13,518 nt of DNA from Faecalibacterium sp. CAG:74 (GTDB taxonomy: Bacteria; Bacillota; Clostridia; Christensenellales; Aristaeellaceae), in assembly GCA_000437595.1 (NCBI GenBank), contig FR899828.1:16650-30167 (forward strand). The letters are read 5' to 3'. Under the pieces are notes generated by a model. The model ran no database searches, was not told where the DNA came from, and saw only the letters and a program-made list of their open reading frames with translations. The position numbers were made by a program, and so were the translations under genes. Within the stretch, counting starts at the first letter, position 1. The number at the start of each line of letters is the position of its first letter. Shown here piece after piece: positions 7,390 to 13,518 of the stretch.

Positions 7390-8697
7390 ATGAAGAATAC
7401 GAAGACGAAATCCATCGTCGCACTGGCCATCGTGCTGGTGCTGACCGTGGTCTTCGGCATCGTCGGCGTGACGGGCATGTCGTTCCAGGGCGGGCTGTGG
7501 AAGCTCCTGCCGTGGCTGCCGACGACCAACGCTGATGCTTGGCCGCAGGCCATTTCTCTGGGTCTTGACCTGCGCGGCGGCGTGTATGTGGAGTACAGCG
7601 CCGAAGCGCCCGAGGGCAACGACGCGAACTTCTCTGACCTGCTGGACGCGACCGTTTCCGCCATTCAGTCCCGTCTGACCGACAAGGGCTATGCCGAAAG
7701 CACCGTGCAGGTGCTGGGCACGAGCGGCATCCGCGTTGAAATCCCGGATGTGAGCGATCCGAGCGAAATCCTGAACCTGATTGGCGAACCCGCCCTCTTG
7801 GAGTTCAAGGATCCCGACGGCAACACCTTCATGACCGGCTCTGACGTCCGTCTGGCGCAGGCCGCCATGACGCAGGACGGTCAGTGGGCGATTTCCTTCC
7901 AGCTGACCTCTGCCGGCACAAAGCTCTTTGCCGACATGACAAGCCAGAACATCGGCAAGACGCTGGGCATCTATCTGGACGGCGAGAAGCTGATGGCGCC
8001 CACCGTGCAGTCCGCCATCACCGGCGGCTCCGGTCAGATTACCGGCAACTTCACGATGGATCGTGCGCAGACCATCGCCGCGCAGATTCAGTCCGGCGCG
8101 CTGCCGCTGGTGCTGACGCAGCAGAAGGTTGATACCGTGTCCGCCACGCTGGGCGACAACGCGCTGTCCACCTCCGTTTTCGCTGCCATCATCGGCATCG
8201 CGCTGGTCATGCTCATCATGATTGTCCGCTACCGCCTGAACGGCGTGGTCGCCTCCTGGGCGCTGTGCATTTACACAATCGTGCTGTTCTGGGTGCTGGC
8301 GGTTTTCCCCGGCATTCAGCTGACCCTGCCGGGCATTGCCGGTATCGTGCTGGGCATCGGCATGGCGGTAGACGCCAATGTCGTTATCTTCGAGCGCTTC
8401 AATGAGGAAGTCCGCGCGGGCCGCAGCCTGAAGGTTGCCCTCAAGACTGGCTTCCACAACGCGCTGAGCGCCATCATCGACGCGAACGTGACCACCATTA
8501 TCGCCGCCATCGTGCTGATGATCTTCGGCACCGGCTCTGTGCAGGGCTTCGCCAAGACGCTGCTGCTGGGCGTTATCGTGTCCCTGTTCTCGGCGCTGCT
8601 GGTCACTCGCTTCCTGATGAAGCAGTTTATCCAGCTCAAGAACTGGAACGTGAGCGCTTTCACCTCCGGCGTTCAGTCTGCAAAGGAGGCCAAGTAA
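7390..8697 (+). CDS. secD: Protein translocase subunit SecD
   Basis: 435 residues, a compact SecD as in many clostridia. With SecF it forms an RND-like membrane complex that uses the proton motive force to help complete Sec-dependent export. It has one N-terminal membrane helix (about 9-29), the family motif LGLDLRGG (57-64), an extracytoplasmic domain to about residue 255, then five predicted helices. The conserved GMAVDAN-VVIFERFNEE is at 324-340; its Asp328 corresponds to the proton-path aspartate known from E. coli and Thermus SecD. AAGGA nine bases upstream supports this start; an in-frame ATG at 7363 lacks a ribosome binding site. It is followed after a single base by secF, whose ribosome binding site lies inside the secD 3' end. 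Confidence 0.95.
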   Translation: MKNTKTKSIVALAIVLVLTVVFGIVGVTGMSFQGGLWKLLPWLPTTNADAWPQAISLGLDLRGGVYVEYSAEAPEGNDANFSDLLDATVSAIQSRLTDKGYAESTVQVLGTSGIRVEIPDVSDPSEILNLIGEPALLEFKDPDGNTFMTGSDVRLAQAAMTQDGQWAISFQLTSAGTKLFADMTSQNIGKTLGIYLDGEKLMAPTVQSAITGGSGQITGNFTMDRAQTIAAQIQSGALPLVLTQQKVDTVSATLGDNALSTSVFAAIIGIALVMLIMIVRYRLNGVVASWALCIYTIVLFWVLAVFPGIQLTLPGIAGIVLGIGMAVDANVVIFERFNEEVRAGRSLKVALKTGFHNALSAIIDANVTTIIAAIVLMIFGTGSVQGFAKTLLLGVIVSLFSALLVTRFLMKQFIQLKNWNVSAFTSGVQSAKEAK

Positions 8698-8698
8698 T

Positions 8699-9598
8699 AT
8701 GACAATCAAGAATTACTCCAAGCAGTGCCTGATGATTTCTGCCGGCATCATGGTGCTGGCGCTGCTGCTGAGCCTGTTCGGCATGGGCATCAACGTCGGC
8801 ATTGACTTCTCCGGCGGCATGTCCATGCAGTACACCATGGGCGAAGCCGTCACGCAGTCCGACATCGAGGGTGTGCTCAACGGCATCGGTCTGAAGGACT
8901 ACGCCGTGTCCGTGCAGGGCACAGGCAAGGATTCCATCAATATCCGCATCAAGGCGATTGACGAAGACGGCGTGCAGGGCGTGCAGGCTTCCATTACCGA
9001 AGCCTTGCAGGCGAAGTACCCGAACGCCGCCATCTACGGCGACGTGAACTACGTCGGCCCGGTTGCCGGTGCGACGCTGCTGCGCAACGCCTTCCTGTCT
9101 GTGCTGATTGCCGCGCTGTGCATGCTCATCTACATCGCCATCCGCTTCGACTTCAACTCCGGCGCGGCGGCGGTGCTGGGTCTGGTGCATGACGTGCTGA
9201 TCATGCTGTCCTTCATGGTCATCCTGCGCTCCTTCGTGCAGATGAATTCTTCCTTCATCGCGGCGATGCTGACGATTGTTGGCTACTCCATCAACAACAC
9301 CATCATCATCTTCGACCGCATCCGCGAGAACGCCCGCAAGATGCCGTCCTCCACGCCGCGCGCGGACGTCGTCAACCGCTCCATCAAGGAGTGCCTCGGC
9401 CGCACCATCAACACCACGCTGACCACGCTGGTGACGATTGTCAGCCTGTACATCTTCGGCGTTTCCTCCATCCGCGAGTTCGCCCTGCCCATCATCGTCG
9501 GCATCATCTCCGGCGTGTACAGCGCGAACATGATCAACGGCTACGTCTGGGCGTTCCTCGAAGAGAAGAAGCGCGCCAAGAAGGCCGCCAAGGCGTAA
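8699..9598 (+). CDS. secF: Protein translocase subunit SecF
   Basis: 299 residues, the normal SecF length. It partners SecD in the membrane to support export through SecYEG. Visible family features are an N-terminal helix (about 10-30), GIDFSGG (34-40), YVGPVAG (118-124), five further helices, and GYSINNTIIIFDRIREN at 195-211. In the last motif Asn200 stands where most SecF proteins have an Asp (GYSxND) that is a functionally important membrane residue in E. coli; see findings. RTINTT around Arg235 is conserved. The C-terminus is lysine-rich and cytoplasmic. AGGAGG at 8684-8689, nine bases from the ATG, drives translation, and the one-base gap to secD indicates tight cotranscription. A strong terminator follows. 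Confidence 0.95.
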   Translation: MTIKNYSKQCLMISAGIMVLALLLSLFGMGINVGIDFSGGMSMQYTMGEAVTQSDIEGVLNGIGLKDYAVSVQGTGKDSINIRIKAIDEDGVQGVQASITEALQAKYPNAAIYGDVNYVGPVAGATLLRNAFLSVLIAALCMLIYIAIRFDFNSGAAAVLGLVHDVLIMLSFMVILRSFVQMNSSFIAAMLTIVGYSINNTIIIFDRIRENARKMPSSTPRADVVNRSIKECLGRTINTTLTTLVTIVSLYIFGVSSIREFALPIIVGIISGVYSANMINGYVWAFLEEKKRAKKAAKA

Positions 9599-9621
9599 TT
9601 TCTCCTACTTTACCCTCACTG

Positions 9622-9655
9622 GACGGTGCAGTTTCGGGCTGCACCGTCTTTTATT
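9622..9655 (+). terminator. Intrinsic terminator after secF
   Basis: A perfect 10-bp stem, GACGGTGCAG (9622-9631) with CTGCACCGTC (9639-9648), a seven-base loop and then TTTTATT. It lies 23 bases after the secF stop and ends the small protein-secD-secF unit. Confidence 0.93.
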
Positions 9656-9807
9656 GTTCTTCACGGAATCTTTGGGGAAGAGCAGCTTGAGGGCGCGTCT
9701 GCGGACGCGCAAAGTTACTGGCAGGGACGCTTCGCTGCCTGCACCTTTGTTGAGTGCGTTTGGCATACTGGTCGCCCGTGGAACTGTTGGGGCGTTGCCC
9801 CAAACCC
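9656..9807 (+). repeat. Palindromic intergenic sequence after the secF terminator; no gene seen
   Basis: Part of the 426-bp gene-free gap between secF and cyuA. It opens with GTTCTTCACGGAA (9656-9668) followed by TTTGGGGA, matching the start of repeat copies A and B at the same place relative to a terminator. It then diverges into its own hairpins: GCGCGTC-TGCG-GACGCGC (9693-9710) and TTGGGGC-GTT-GCCCCAA (9787-9803). The second abuts copy A and looks like a third palindrome of that array. Short open frames here lack ribosome binding sites and family features. Confidence 0.6.
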
Positions 9808-9961
9808 CACAAGGGACGCTGTCCCTTGACCCTGCAAGGGGCAATTGCCCCTTGACCCCTTTTCGCGATTGAGTTGGTCGCGCTTTCATGCTCCTTCCGC
9901 GTGCAGCTTTTTGGGGCTTCGCCTAAGCCCTTGTTTGCTTCCCCTACTTTCCGTAAAGAAC
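9808..9961 (-). repeat. Palindrome-rich terminator-linked repeat, copy A
   Basis: The reverse complement of this segment aligns without gaps to 13365-13518, with about 7 differences in 154 positions by eye (about 95% identity). In minus-strand order it has GTTCTTTACGGAA (9961-9949), a GGGCTT-AGGCG-AAGCCC hairpin, the anchor CAACTCAATCGCG (9876-9864), the perfect 20-base palindrome CAAGGGGCAATTGCCCCTTG (9854-9835), and a second hairpin with CAAGGGAC/GTCCCTTG arms (9828-9810). It begins directly after the cyuA terminator. No open frame in it looks genuine. Confidence 0.9.
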
Positions 9962-10006
9962 CAGAAAAGGGCTTGGAAAAGCATCGTCCGCTCTTCCAAA
10001 GCCCTT
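9962..10006 (-). terminator. Intrinsic terminator after cyuA
   Basis: On the minus strand AAGGGCTTTGGAA (10006-9994) pairs with TTCCAAGCCCTT (9978-9967) with one bulged base and a 15-base loop. It is followed by the T-rich TTCTGGTTCTTT that leads into repeat copy A. It starts 18 bases after the cyuA stop. Confidence 0.75.
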
Positions 10007-10024
10007 ATTCTCATGTTCGGGATG

Positions 10025-11287
10025 TCAGCACGATGCCGCATACCCCTTCTCGTCCTTCATGATGTGCACAATCGTGCTGTTCGTGCTGCCCATGCCGACG
10101 CAGACCAGCTCGCCGAGGTGCGCAATCAGGCGGTCAAAGCTGTCATCCAGAATGCCGTCCTGCGCGTGGATACCGCCGCCTTCCAGCGCCAGACACGCCG
10201 CTTCCACCGCAAGCCCCGCGCTCAGGGCAACCTTGCTCGCGCAGCCCTCCTTCGCGCCGTCGCAAATCATGCCGCTGACCGAGCCCAAGATATTCCGCGC
10301 AGCCTGCACCATCTCGCCTTCGCCGCCGCCCAGCAGATACACGACCCCCAGCGACGCGCTCAAGCCTGATGCCACGCCGCACGCGCACACGCTCGACAGG
10401 GGGCCGATGAAGCTTTTGATGTACACGTTCGCCAGCGCCGCCAGCGCAATCGCACGCAGTTCCTTTTCCTCCGGGATGCTGAAATAGCGCGCCGCCGCAT
10501 CCACCGTCAAAAAGAGCGTGATGCCCTGATTGCCGCTGCCCGTCGCGGTCATCACCGGCAGCGGAACACCGTGCATCCGCGCGTAGGACGCCGCGCCCGC
10601 CATCCGCTTCGCCGACGCGCAGAGCGACGGATCATCCAGCGTGATTTTCGGCAGAACGCAGTGCGCCAGCTCATCCGACATCGCGCGGTCGTAGATGGTT
10701 CGGTTCATGGTCAGCGCGTCGCGGAGGAACGCCAATTTATCCAGCGCAACCGTGTCCGCAAAGGCGATAAATTCCGCCAGCGACCCGCAGTGCGCGCCGC
10801 CTTCCTCCACCGATTCCTGCTCGGTAGGCGCTTCGGTAAACGGCGCATGTTCGACAAGGGCGATATGATCGTGCGCACCCACCGTGACCACACGAACCGC
10901 GTCGCAGTCCGTTCGCAAAATCGTTTCAATATATAATCCGCTCACGCCGTCGACGATTTCGACTTTCACGCAGCCGCGCAATGCCTTTGCTGCCGCCAGC
11001 TGCTCCGCCGTCACCGTGTGCAGCGCGTTCATGCCCGCGTCCGCGTCGCCCGCCGTGATGCCCAGCGCCACACACAAGTCCACGCCGCGCTCATCCGCGC
11101 CCGGAATACCCACGCCCATGGCGTTTTTGAACAGGTACGCATCCAGCCGCGCCGTCACCTGCGTGACAGTCCCCTGCGCCGCCTTGCGCGCCGTCGCCGC
11201 GTTGAGGGCAATTGCCGCCGGTTCCGTACAGCCGGTTGAGGGGGCAAGCGAAGCCCTGATCATCCGCAGACATTGCGTTTCATCCAT
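10025..11287 (-). CDS. cyuA: L-cysteine desulfidase, CyuA/YhaM (UPF0597) family
   Basis: 420 residues, typical for the family. Characterised members split L-cysteine into pyruvate, ammonia and hydrogen sulfide in the cytoplasm with an oxygen-sensitive [4Fe-4S] cluster. The signature PSTGCTEPAAIAL is at 16-28 (Cys20). Other conserved-looking cysteines are Cys301/Cys303 in CACGVASG, and Cys342 and Cys349 in MICDGAKEGC. The 7-residue spacing of the last two agrees with the cluster ligands I recall from the Methanocaldococcus enzyme. The protein is related to the L-serine dehydratase alpha chain, so serine dehydratase activity is an alternative. The start at MDETQCL has GAGG nine bases upstream; the frame extends 19 codons further but without family-like sequence. 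It is divergent from the exported reductase, sharing a 235-bp intergenic region. No amino-acid transporter is adjacent within the window. Confidence 0.9.
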   Translation of the reverse strand: MDETQCLRMIRASLAPSTGCTEPAAIALNAATARKAAQGTVTQVTARLDAYLFKNAMGVGIPGADERGVDLCVALGITAGDADAGMNALHTVTAEQLAAAKALRGCVKVEIVDGVSGLYIETILRTDCDAVRVVTVGAHDHIALVEHAPFTEAPTEQESVEEGGAHCGSLAEFIAFADTVALDKLAFLRDALTMNRTIYDRAMSDELAHCVLPKITLDDPSLCASAKRMAGAASYARMHGVPLPVMTATGSGNQGITLFLTVDAAARYFSIPEEKELRAIALAALANVYIKSFIGPLSSVCACGVASGLSASLGVVYLLGGGEGEMVQAARNILGSVSGMICDGAKEGCASKVALSAGLAVEAACLALEGGGIHAQDGILDDSFDRLIAHLGELVCVGMGSTNSTIVHIMKDEKGYAASC

Positions 11288-11434
11288 CCGATAGTTCCTC
11301 TTTTCCACCCGGCGCAATGCCGGATTTGCTTTTTCCAAGAACACAATTCGCCCTCAAACCGCGAAATTCCTGCCGAAAACCTTTCTTTTTGCAAAAATCG
11401 CCTATTTTGCTTGTGAAAAAAGCGTCATTTCCCC
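11288..11434. other. Divergent intergenic region, cyuA side
   Basis: Together with 11435-11522 this is the shared upstream region of cyuA and the reductase. A short stem, CCGGC-GCAAT-GCCGG (11309-11323), lies in the cyuA leader just upstream of its ribosome binding site. The rest is AT-richer than the surroundings, with A- and T-runs around 11381-11420. I could not identify a convincing minus-strand promoter or a known regulator site for cyuA. Confidence 0.4.
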
Positions 11435-11464
11435 TTGCCAACCATCGTTGGGGTATTGTATAAT
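11435..11464 (+). promoter_or_regulatory. Promoter of the exported flavin reductase gene
   Basis: TTGCCA (11435-11440) and a perfect TATAAT (11459-11464) are separated by 18 bases. The start of transcription would be near 11471, giving a leader of about 50 bases. That leader contains a small stem, GGCAGA (11474-11479) with TCTGCC (11487-11492), ahead of the AGGAGG at 11511-11516. Confidence 0.7.
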
Positions 11465-11522
11465 AAAATATACGGCAGATGCTTCTTCTGCCATTTCGAC
11501 CAAACGAATAAGGAGGAGAACC

Positions 11523-13319
11523 ATGAAGAAGTTCCTTTCTCTCCTGCTGGCGCTGACGATGCTGCTGACCCTGTGCGGCGCTGCGAGCGCGGACGCGGGC
11601 GTCTTTACGGGCGTCGGCGACAGCGAAATCGGTGGCAAGGGCGCCATTGAAGTGGCTGTGACCGTGGATGAAAACGGCGCAGTGACCGCCATCGAAGTGA
11701 CCAAGAATGGCGACACCGCCGGCATTTCTGATCCGGCTGTGGCGCAGATTCCGGGTCTCATCGTCGAGCAGCAGACCGCGAACGTTGACGCGGTTGCTGG
11801 CGCGACCAAGACCTCCGATGCCATCATGGCAGCTGTGCTGGACGCTGTGACCAAGGCGGGTCTGGACACCGTGAAGTGGTCTACGAAGGTGGAGACGGTC
11901 GCCGAAAAGGCGGAGGACGTCACCATCGAGACGGAAATCGTGGTCATCGGCGGCGGCGGCGCTGGTCTGGCGGCGGCTGTGCAGGCGAATCAGCTCGGCT
12001 CCAAGGTGCTGGTGCTGGAAAAGATGGGCAAGGTCGGCGGCAATACCATCCTCGCTGGCGGCGCGCTGAATGCAGTCAACGACCGCTCTGAGCAGGCGAT
12101 TGCCTACAACGACTCTGTCGAATGGCACTACACCCAGACGCTTTCCGGCGGTGACTATCAGGGCGACCCCCTGCTGGTGCACACGCTGGTGAGCAATGCG
12201 TGGGACGGCGTGCAGTGGCTGATGGATCTGGGCATGGAGTTCCAGGACGAAACGGCTGGTCTGTTCACCGTGACCGGCGGTCTGTGGCCGCGCGCCCACA
12301 AGCCGGTTGAACCGCTGGGCACTGGCTTCTTCAAGGCCTACATGAACTACATCGACAGCCACGACAACGTGGACGTGATGCTGAACACCCGCGCGACCGA
12401 AATCCTTGTGGACGAAAACGGCAAGGCTTGCGGCGTCGTGGCGACGGGCGAAACGGGCAACACCGTGACCGTCAAGGCATCCAAGGGCGTCGTTGTGGCG
12501 ACGGGCGGCTTCGCGGCGAACGTCGAACTGCGCAGCGCGTACAACACGCAGTGGGCGGATCTGGGCGACAGCATCAAGAGCACCAACCACGCGGGCGCGA
12601 CCGGCGACGGCATCAAGATGCTGCAGAAGCTGGGTGCTGACTTTGTGCAGATGGGCAACATCCAGCTGCTGCCGCTGGGCGACCCGGTGACCGGCTCCCT
12701 GTCCGGCAACATCGAGCATGACGTGGAAACCCGTATCTTCATCAACAAGGAAGGCAACCGCTTCGTCAACGAGGGCGGCCGCCGCGACGACATGACCAAC
12801 GCCCTGTTCGCGCAGACCGATGCGTACATGTGGATCGTCATGGACTCCGACACCTATCCCACGGGCGACGAACGCAACAACTTCGGCGAAACCGCGAACA
12901 AGCTGGTGGAAGCCGGCCGCGCGGTGAAGGCAGACACGCTGGAAGAGCTGGCGGAAAAGATGAACGTTCCGGCGGATGCGCTGATTGCGGCTGTCACGGA
13001 GTTCAACCGTCACGCAGAAGGCGGCGACCTTGCGGGCACGCCGGACGAATTCGGCCGTACCCTCTACAAGACCCCCATCGACACCGCGCCCTACTACGCG
13101 GCTGCCCGCGTTCCCACCGTGCATCACACGATGGGCGGCGTGCGCATCAACGTGAATGCGCAGGTGCTGGATGAAAACGGCAACGTGATTCCGGGTCTGT
13201 ATGCTGCGGGCGAAGTGACCGGCGGCATCCACGGCTCGAACCGTCTGGGCGGCAACGCACTGACCGACACGGTCGTCTTCGGCCGCATCGCTGGCGAATC
13301 CGCTCACTACGAGAAGTAA
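11523..13319 (+). CDS. Exported FMN-binding and FAD-dependent reductase (flavocytochrome c/fumarate reductase-like superfamily)
   Basis: 598 residues. A cleavable signal peptide (lysines, hydrophobic core at 4-18, ASA before Asp24) directs Sec export; there is no lipobox. Residues about 25-115 form an FMN-binding domain whose DAVAGATKT (89-97) fits the ApbE flavinylation motif, so Thr97 should carry covalent FMN. A fumarate reductase-type flavoprotein domain follows: the FAD-binding GGGGAG at 143-148, VVVATGGF (323-330), RDDMTNALF (421-429), HHTMGG (534-539) and GSNRLGGNAL (571-580). Arg421 and Arg574 appear to match the catalytic and carboxylate-binding arginines of Shewanella Fcc3. However, the segment matching its substrate histidine (QVHP) reads QLLP (381-384). 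The likely role is reduction of an external unsaturated acid as terminal electron acceptor; the substrate is unknown. AGGAGG six bases upstream supports the start. No heme motif, ApbE or electron-donor gene is visible. Confidence 0.93.
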   Translation: MKKFLSLLLALTMLLTLCGAASADAGVFTGVGDSEIGGKGAIEVAVTVDENGAVTAIEVTKNGDTAGISDPAVAQIPGLIVEQQTANVDAVAGATKTSDAIMAAVLDAVTKAGLDTVKWSTKVETVAEKAEDVTIETEIVVIGGGGAGLAAAVQANQLGSKVLVLEKMGKVGGNTILAGGALNAVNDRSEQAIAYNDSVEWHYTQTLSGGDYQGDPLLVHTLVSNAWDGVQWLMDLGMEFQDETAGLFTVTGGLWPRAHKPVEPLGTGFFKAYMNYIDSHDNVDVMLNTRATEILVDENGKACGVVATGETGNTVTVKASKGVVVATGGFAANVELRSAYNTQWADLGDSIKSTNHAGATGDGIKMLQKLGADFVQMGNIQLLPLGDPVTGSLSGNIEHDVETRIFINKEGNRFVNEGGRRDDMTNALFAQTDAYMWIVMDSDTYPTGDERNNFGETANKLVEAGRAVKADTLEELAEKMNVPADALIAAVTEFNRHAEGGDLAGTPDEFGRTLYKTPIDTAPYYAAARVPTVHHTMGGVRINVNAQVLDENGNVIPGLYAAGEVTGGIHGSNRLGGNALTDTVVFGRIAGESAHYEK

Positions 13320-13331
13320 TCTCGCATCCCC

Positions 13332-13363
13332 AGAGGCTCGGAGGAAACTCCGAGTCTCTTTTT
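13332..13363 (+). terminator. Intrinsic terminator after the exported reductase
   Basis: A 12-bp stem, AGAGGCTCGGAG (13332-13343) with CTCCGAGTCTCT (13348-13359), has a GAAA tetraloop and one G-T pair, and is followed by a T-run (13359-13363). It lies 12 bases after the stop codon and leads directly into repeat copy B. Confidence 0.93.
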
Positions 13364-13364
13364 G

Positions 13365-13518
13365 GTTCTTCACGGAAAGTTTGGGGAGCAAACAAGGGCT
13401 TAGGCGAAGCGCCAAAAAGCTGCACGCGGAAGGAGCGTGAAAGCACGACCAACTCAATCGCGAAAAGGGGTCAAGGGGCAATTGCCCCTTGCAGGGTCAA
13501 GGGACAGCGTCCCTTGTG
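13365..13518 (+). repeat. Palindrome-rich terminator-linked repeat, copy B (continues past window end)
   Basis: Inverted partner of copy A (9808-9961). Order: GTTCTTCACGGAA (13365-13377), a degenerate GGGCTT-AGGCG-AAGCGCC hairpin, the anchor CAACTCAATCGCG (13450-13462), the perfect 20-base palindrome at 13472-13491, spacer CAGGGT, then the CAAGGGAC-AGC-GTCCCTTG hairpin (13498-13516). It starts directly after the reductase terminator and runs into the right edge. One difference from copy A (AAGCGCC versus AAGCCCC) breaks the first hairpin here. Confidence 0.9.

Noticed and set aside
7270..8709. 479-codon minus-strand open frame opposite secD
   Set aside because: Antisense shadow of secD; composition rich in His, Gln, Asp and Arg without domain features.
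9845..9967. Shared short frame beginning MPLDPFSRLSWS in copies A and B of the repeat
   Set aside because: The same frame occurs in both repeat copies, but most differences between them change the amino acid (for example Arg/Cys, Gly/Ala, Leu/Lys), and there is no suitable ribosome binding site. It is a by-product of the repeat.
11565..11585. Possible lipobox (LTLCG) in the reductase signal peptide
   Set aside because: The residue before Cys is Leu rather than Gly or Ala, and a good signal peptidase I site (ASA before Asp24) follows, so a lipoprotein is unlikely.
11280..13481. 733-codon minus-strand open frame opposite the exported reductase
   Set aside because: Antisense shadow of a clearly coding reductase; low-complexity His/Val/Ala composition and no family features.

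Overview
The window reads as a chromosomal stretch of a GC-rich, low-oxygen member of the Bacillota, probably a gut-type Clostridia (Oscillospiraceae or Christensenellales-like). This is inferred from strong AGGAGG-type ribosome binding sites, the recJ-rel-dtd gene order known from Firmicutes, separate secD and secF, a YugP-type metallopeptidase, and an exported flavin reductase of the kind common in gut anaerobes. Nothing here fixes the genus.

Left part (1-6710, all minus strand). Reading leftward from the right: a membrane zinc metallopeptidase, a 316-bp gap holding a large imperfect inverted repeat, then a tight housekeeping run of recJ (single-strand exonuclease), rel (bifunctional (p)ppGpp synthetase/hydrolase), dtd (D-aminoacyl-tRNA deacylase) and a metallo-beta-lactamase-fold hydrolase cut by the window edge. 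The rel-dtd gap carries three GC-rich palindromes.

Middle part (6711-9655, plus strand). A divergent promoter region (6711-6995) launches an unrecognised small membrane-anchored protein followed by secD and secF, ending in a clear intrinsic terminator. SecD and SecF form the proton-driven accessory complex of the Sec translocase.

Right part (9656-13518). A divergent gene pair, cyuA (L-cysteine desulfidase, minus) and an exported FMN/FAD reductase (plus), each ends in an intrinsic terminator followed directly by one arm of a ~154-bp repeat. The two arms are inverted relative to each other and about 95% identical, so they bracket the pair. A third, diverged copy of the same repeat lies between rel and dtd.

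No CRISPR array, RNA gene, transposase or phage gene was seen. The most noteworthy items are the palindrome-rich repeat family linked to terminators, the exported reductase whose substrate pocket departs from true fumarate reductases, an Asp-to-Asn change in SecF, and the small unknown protein ahead of secD.
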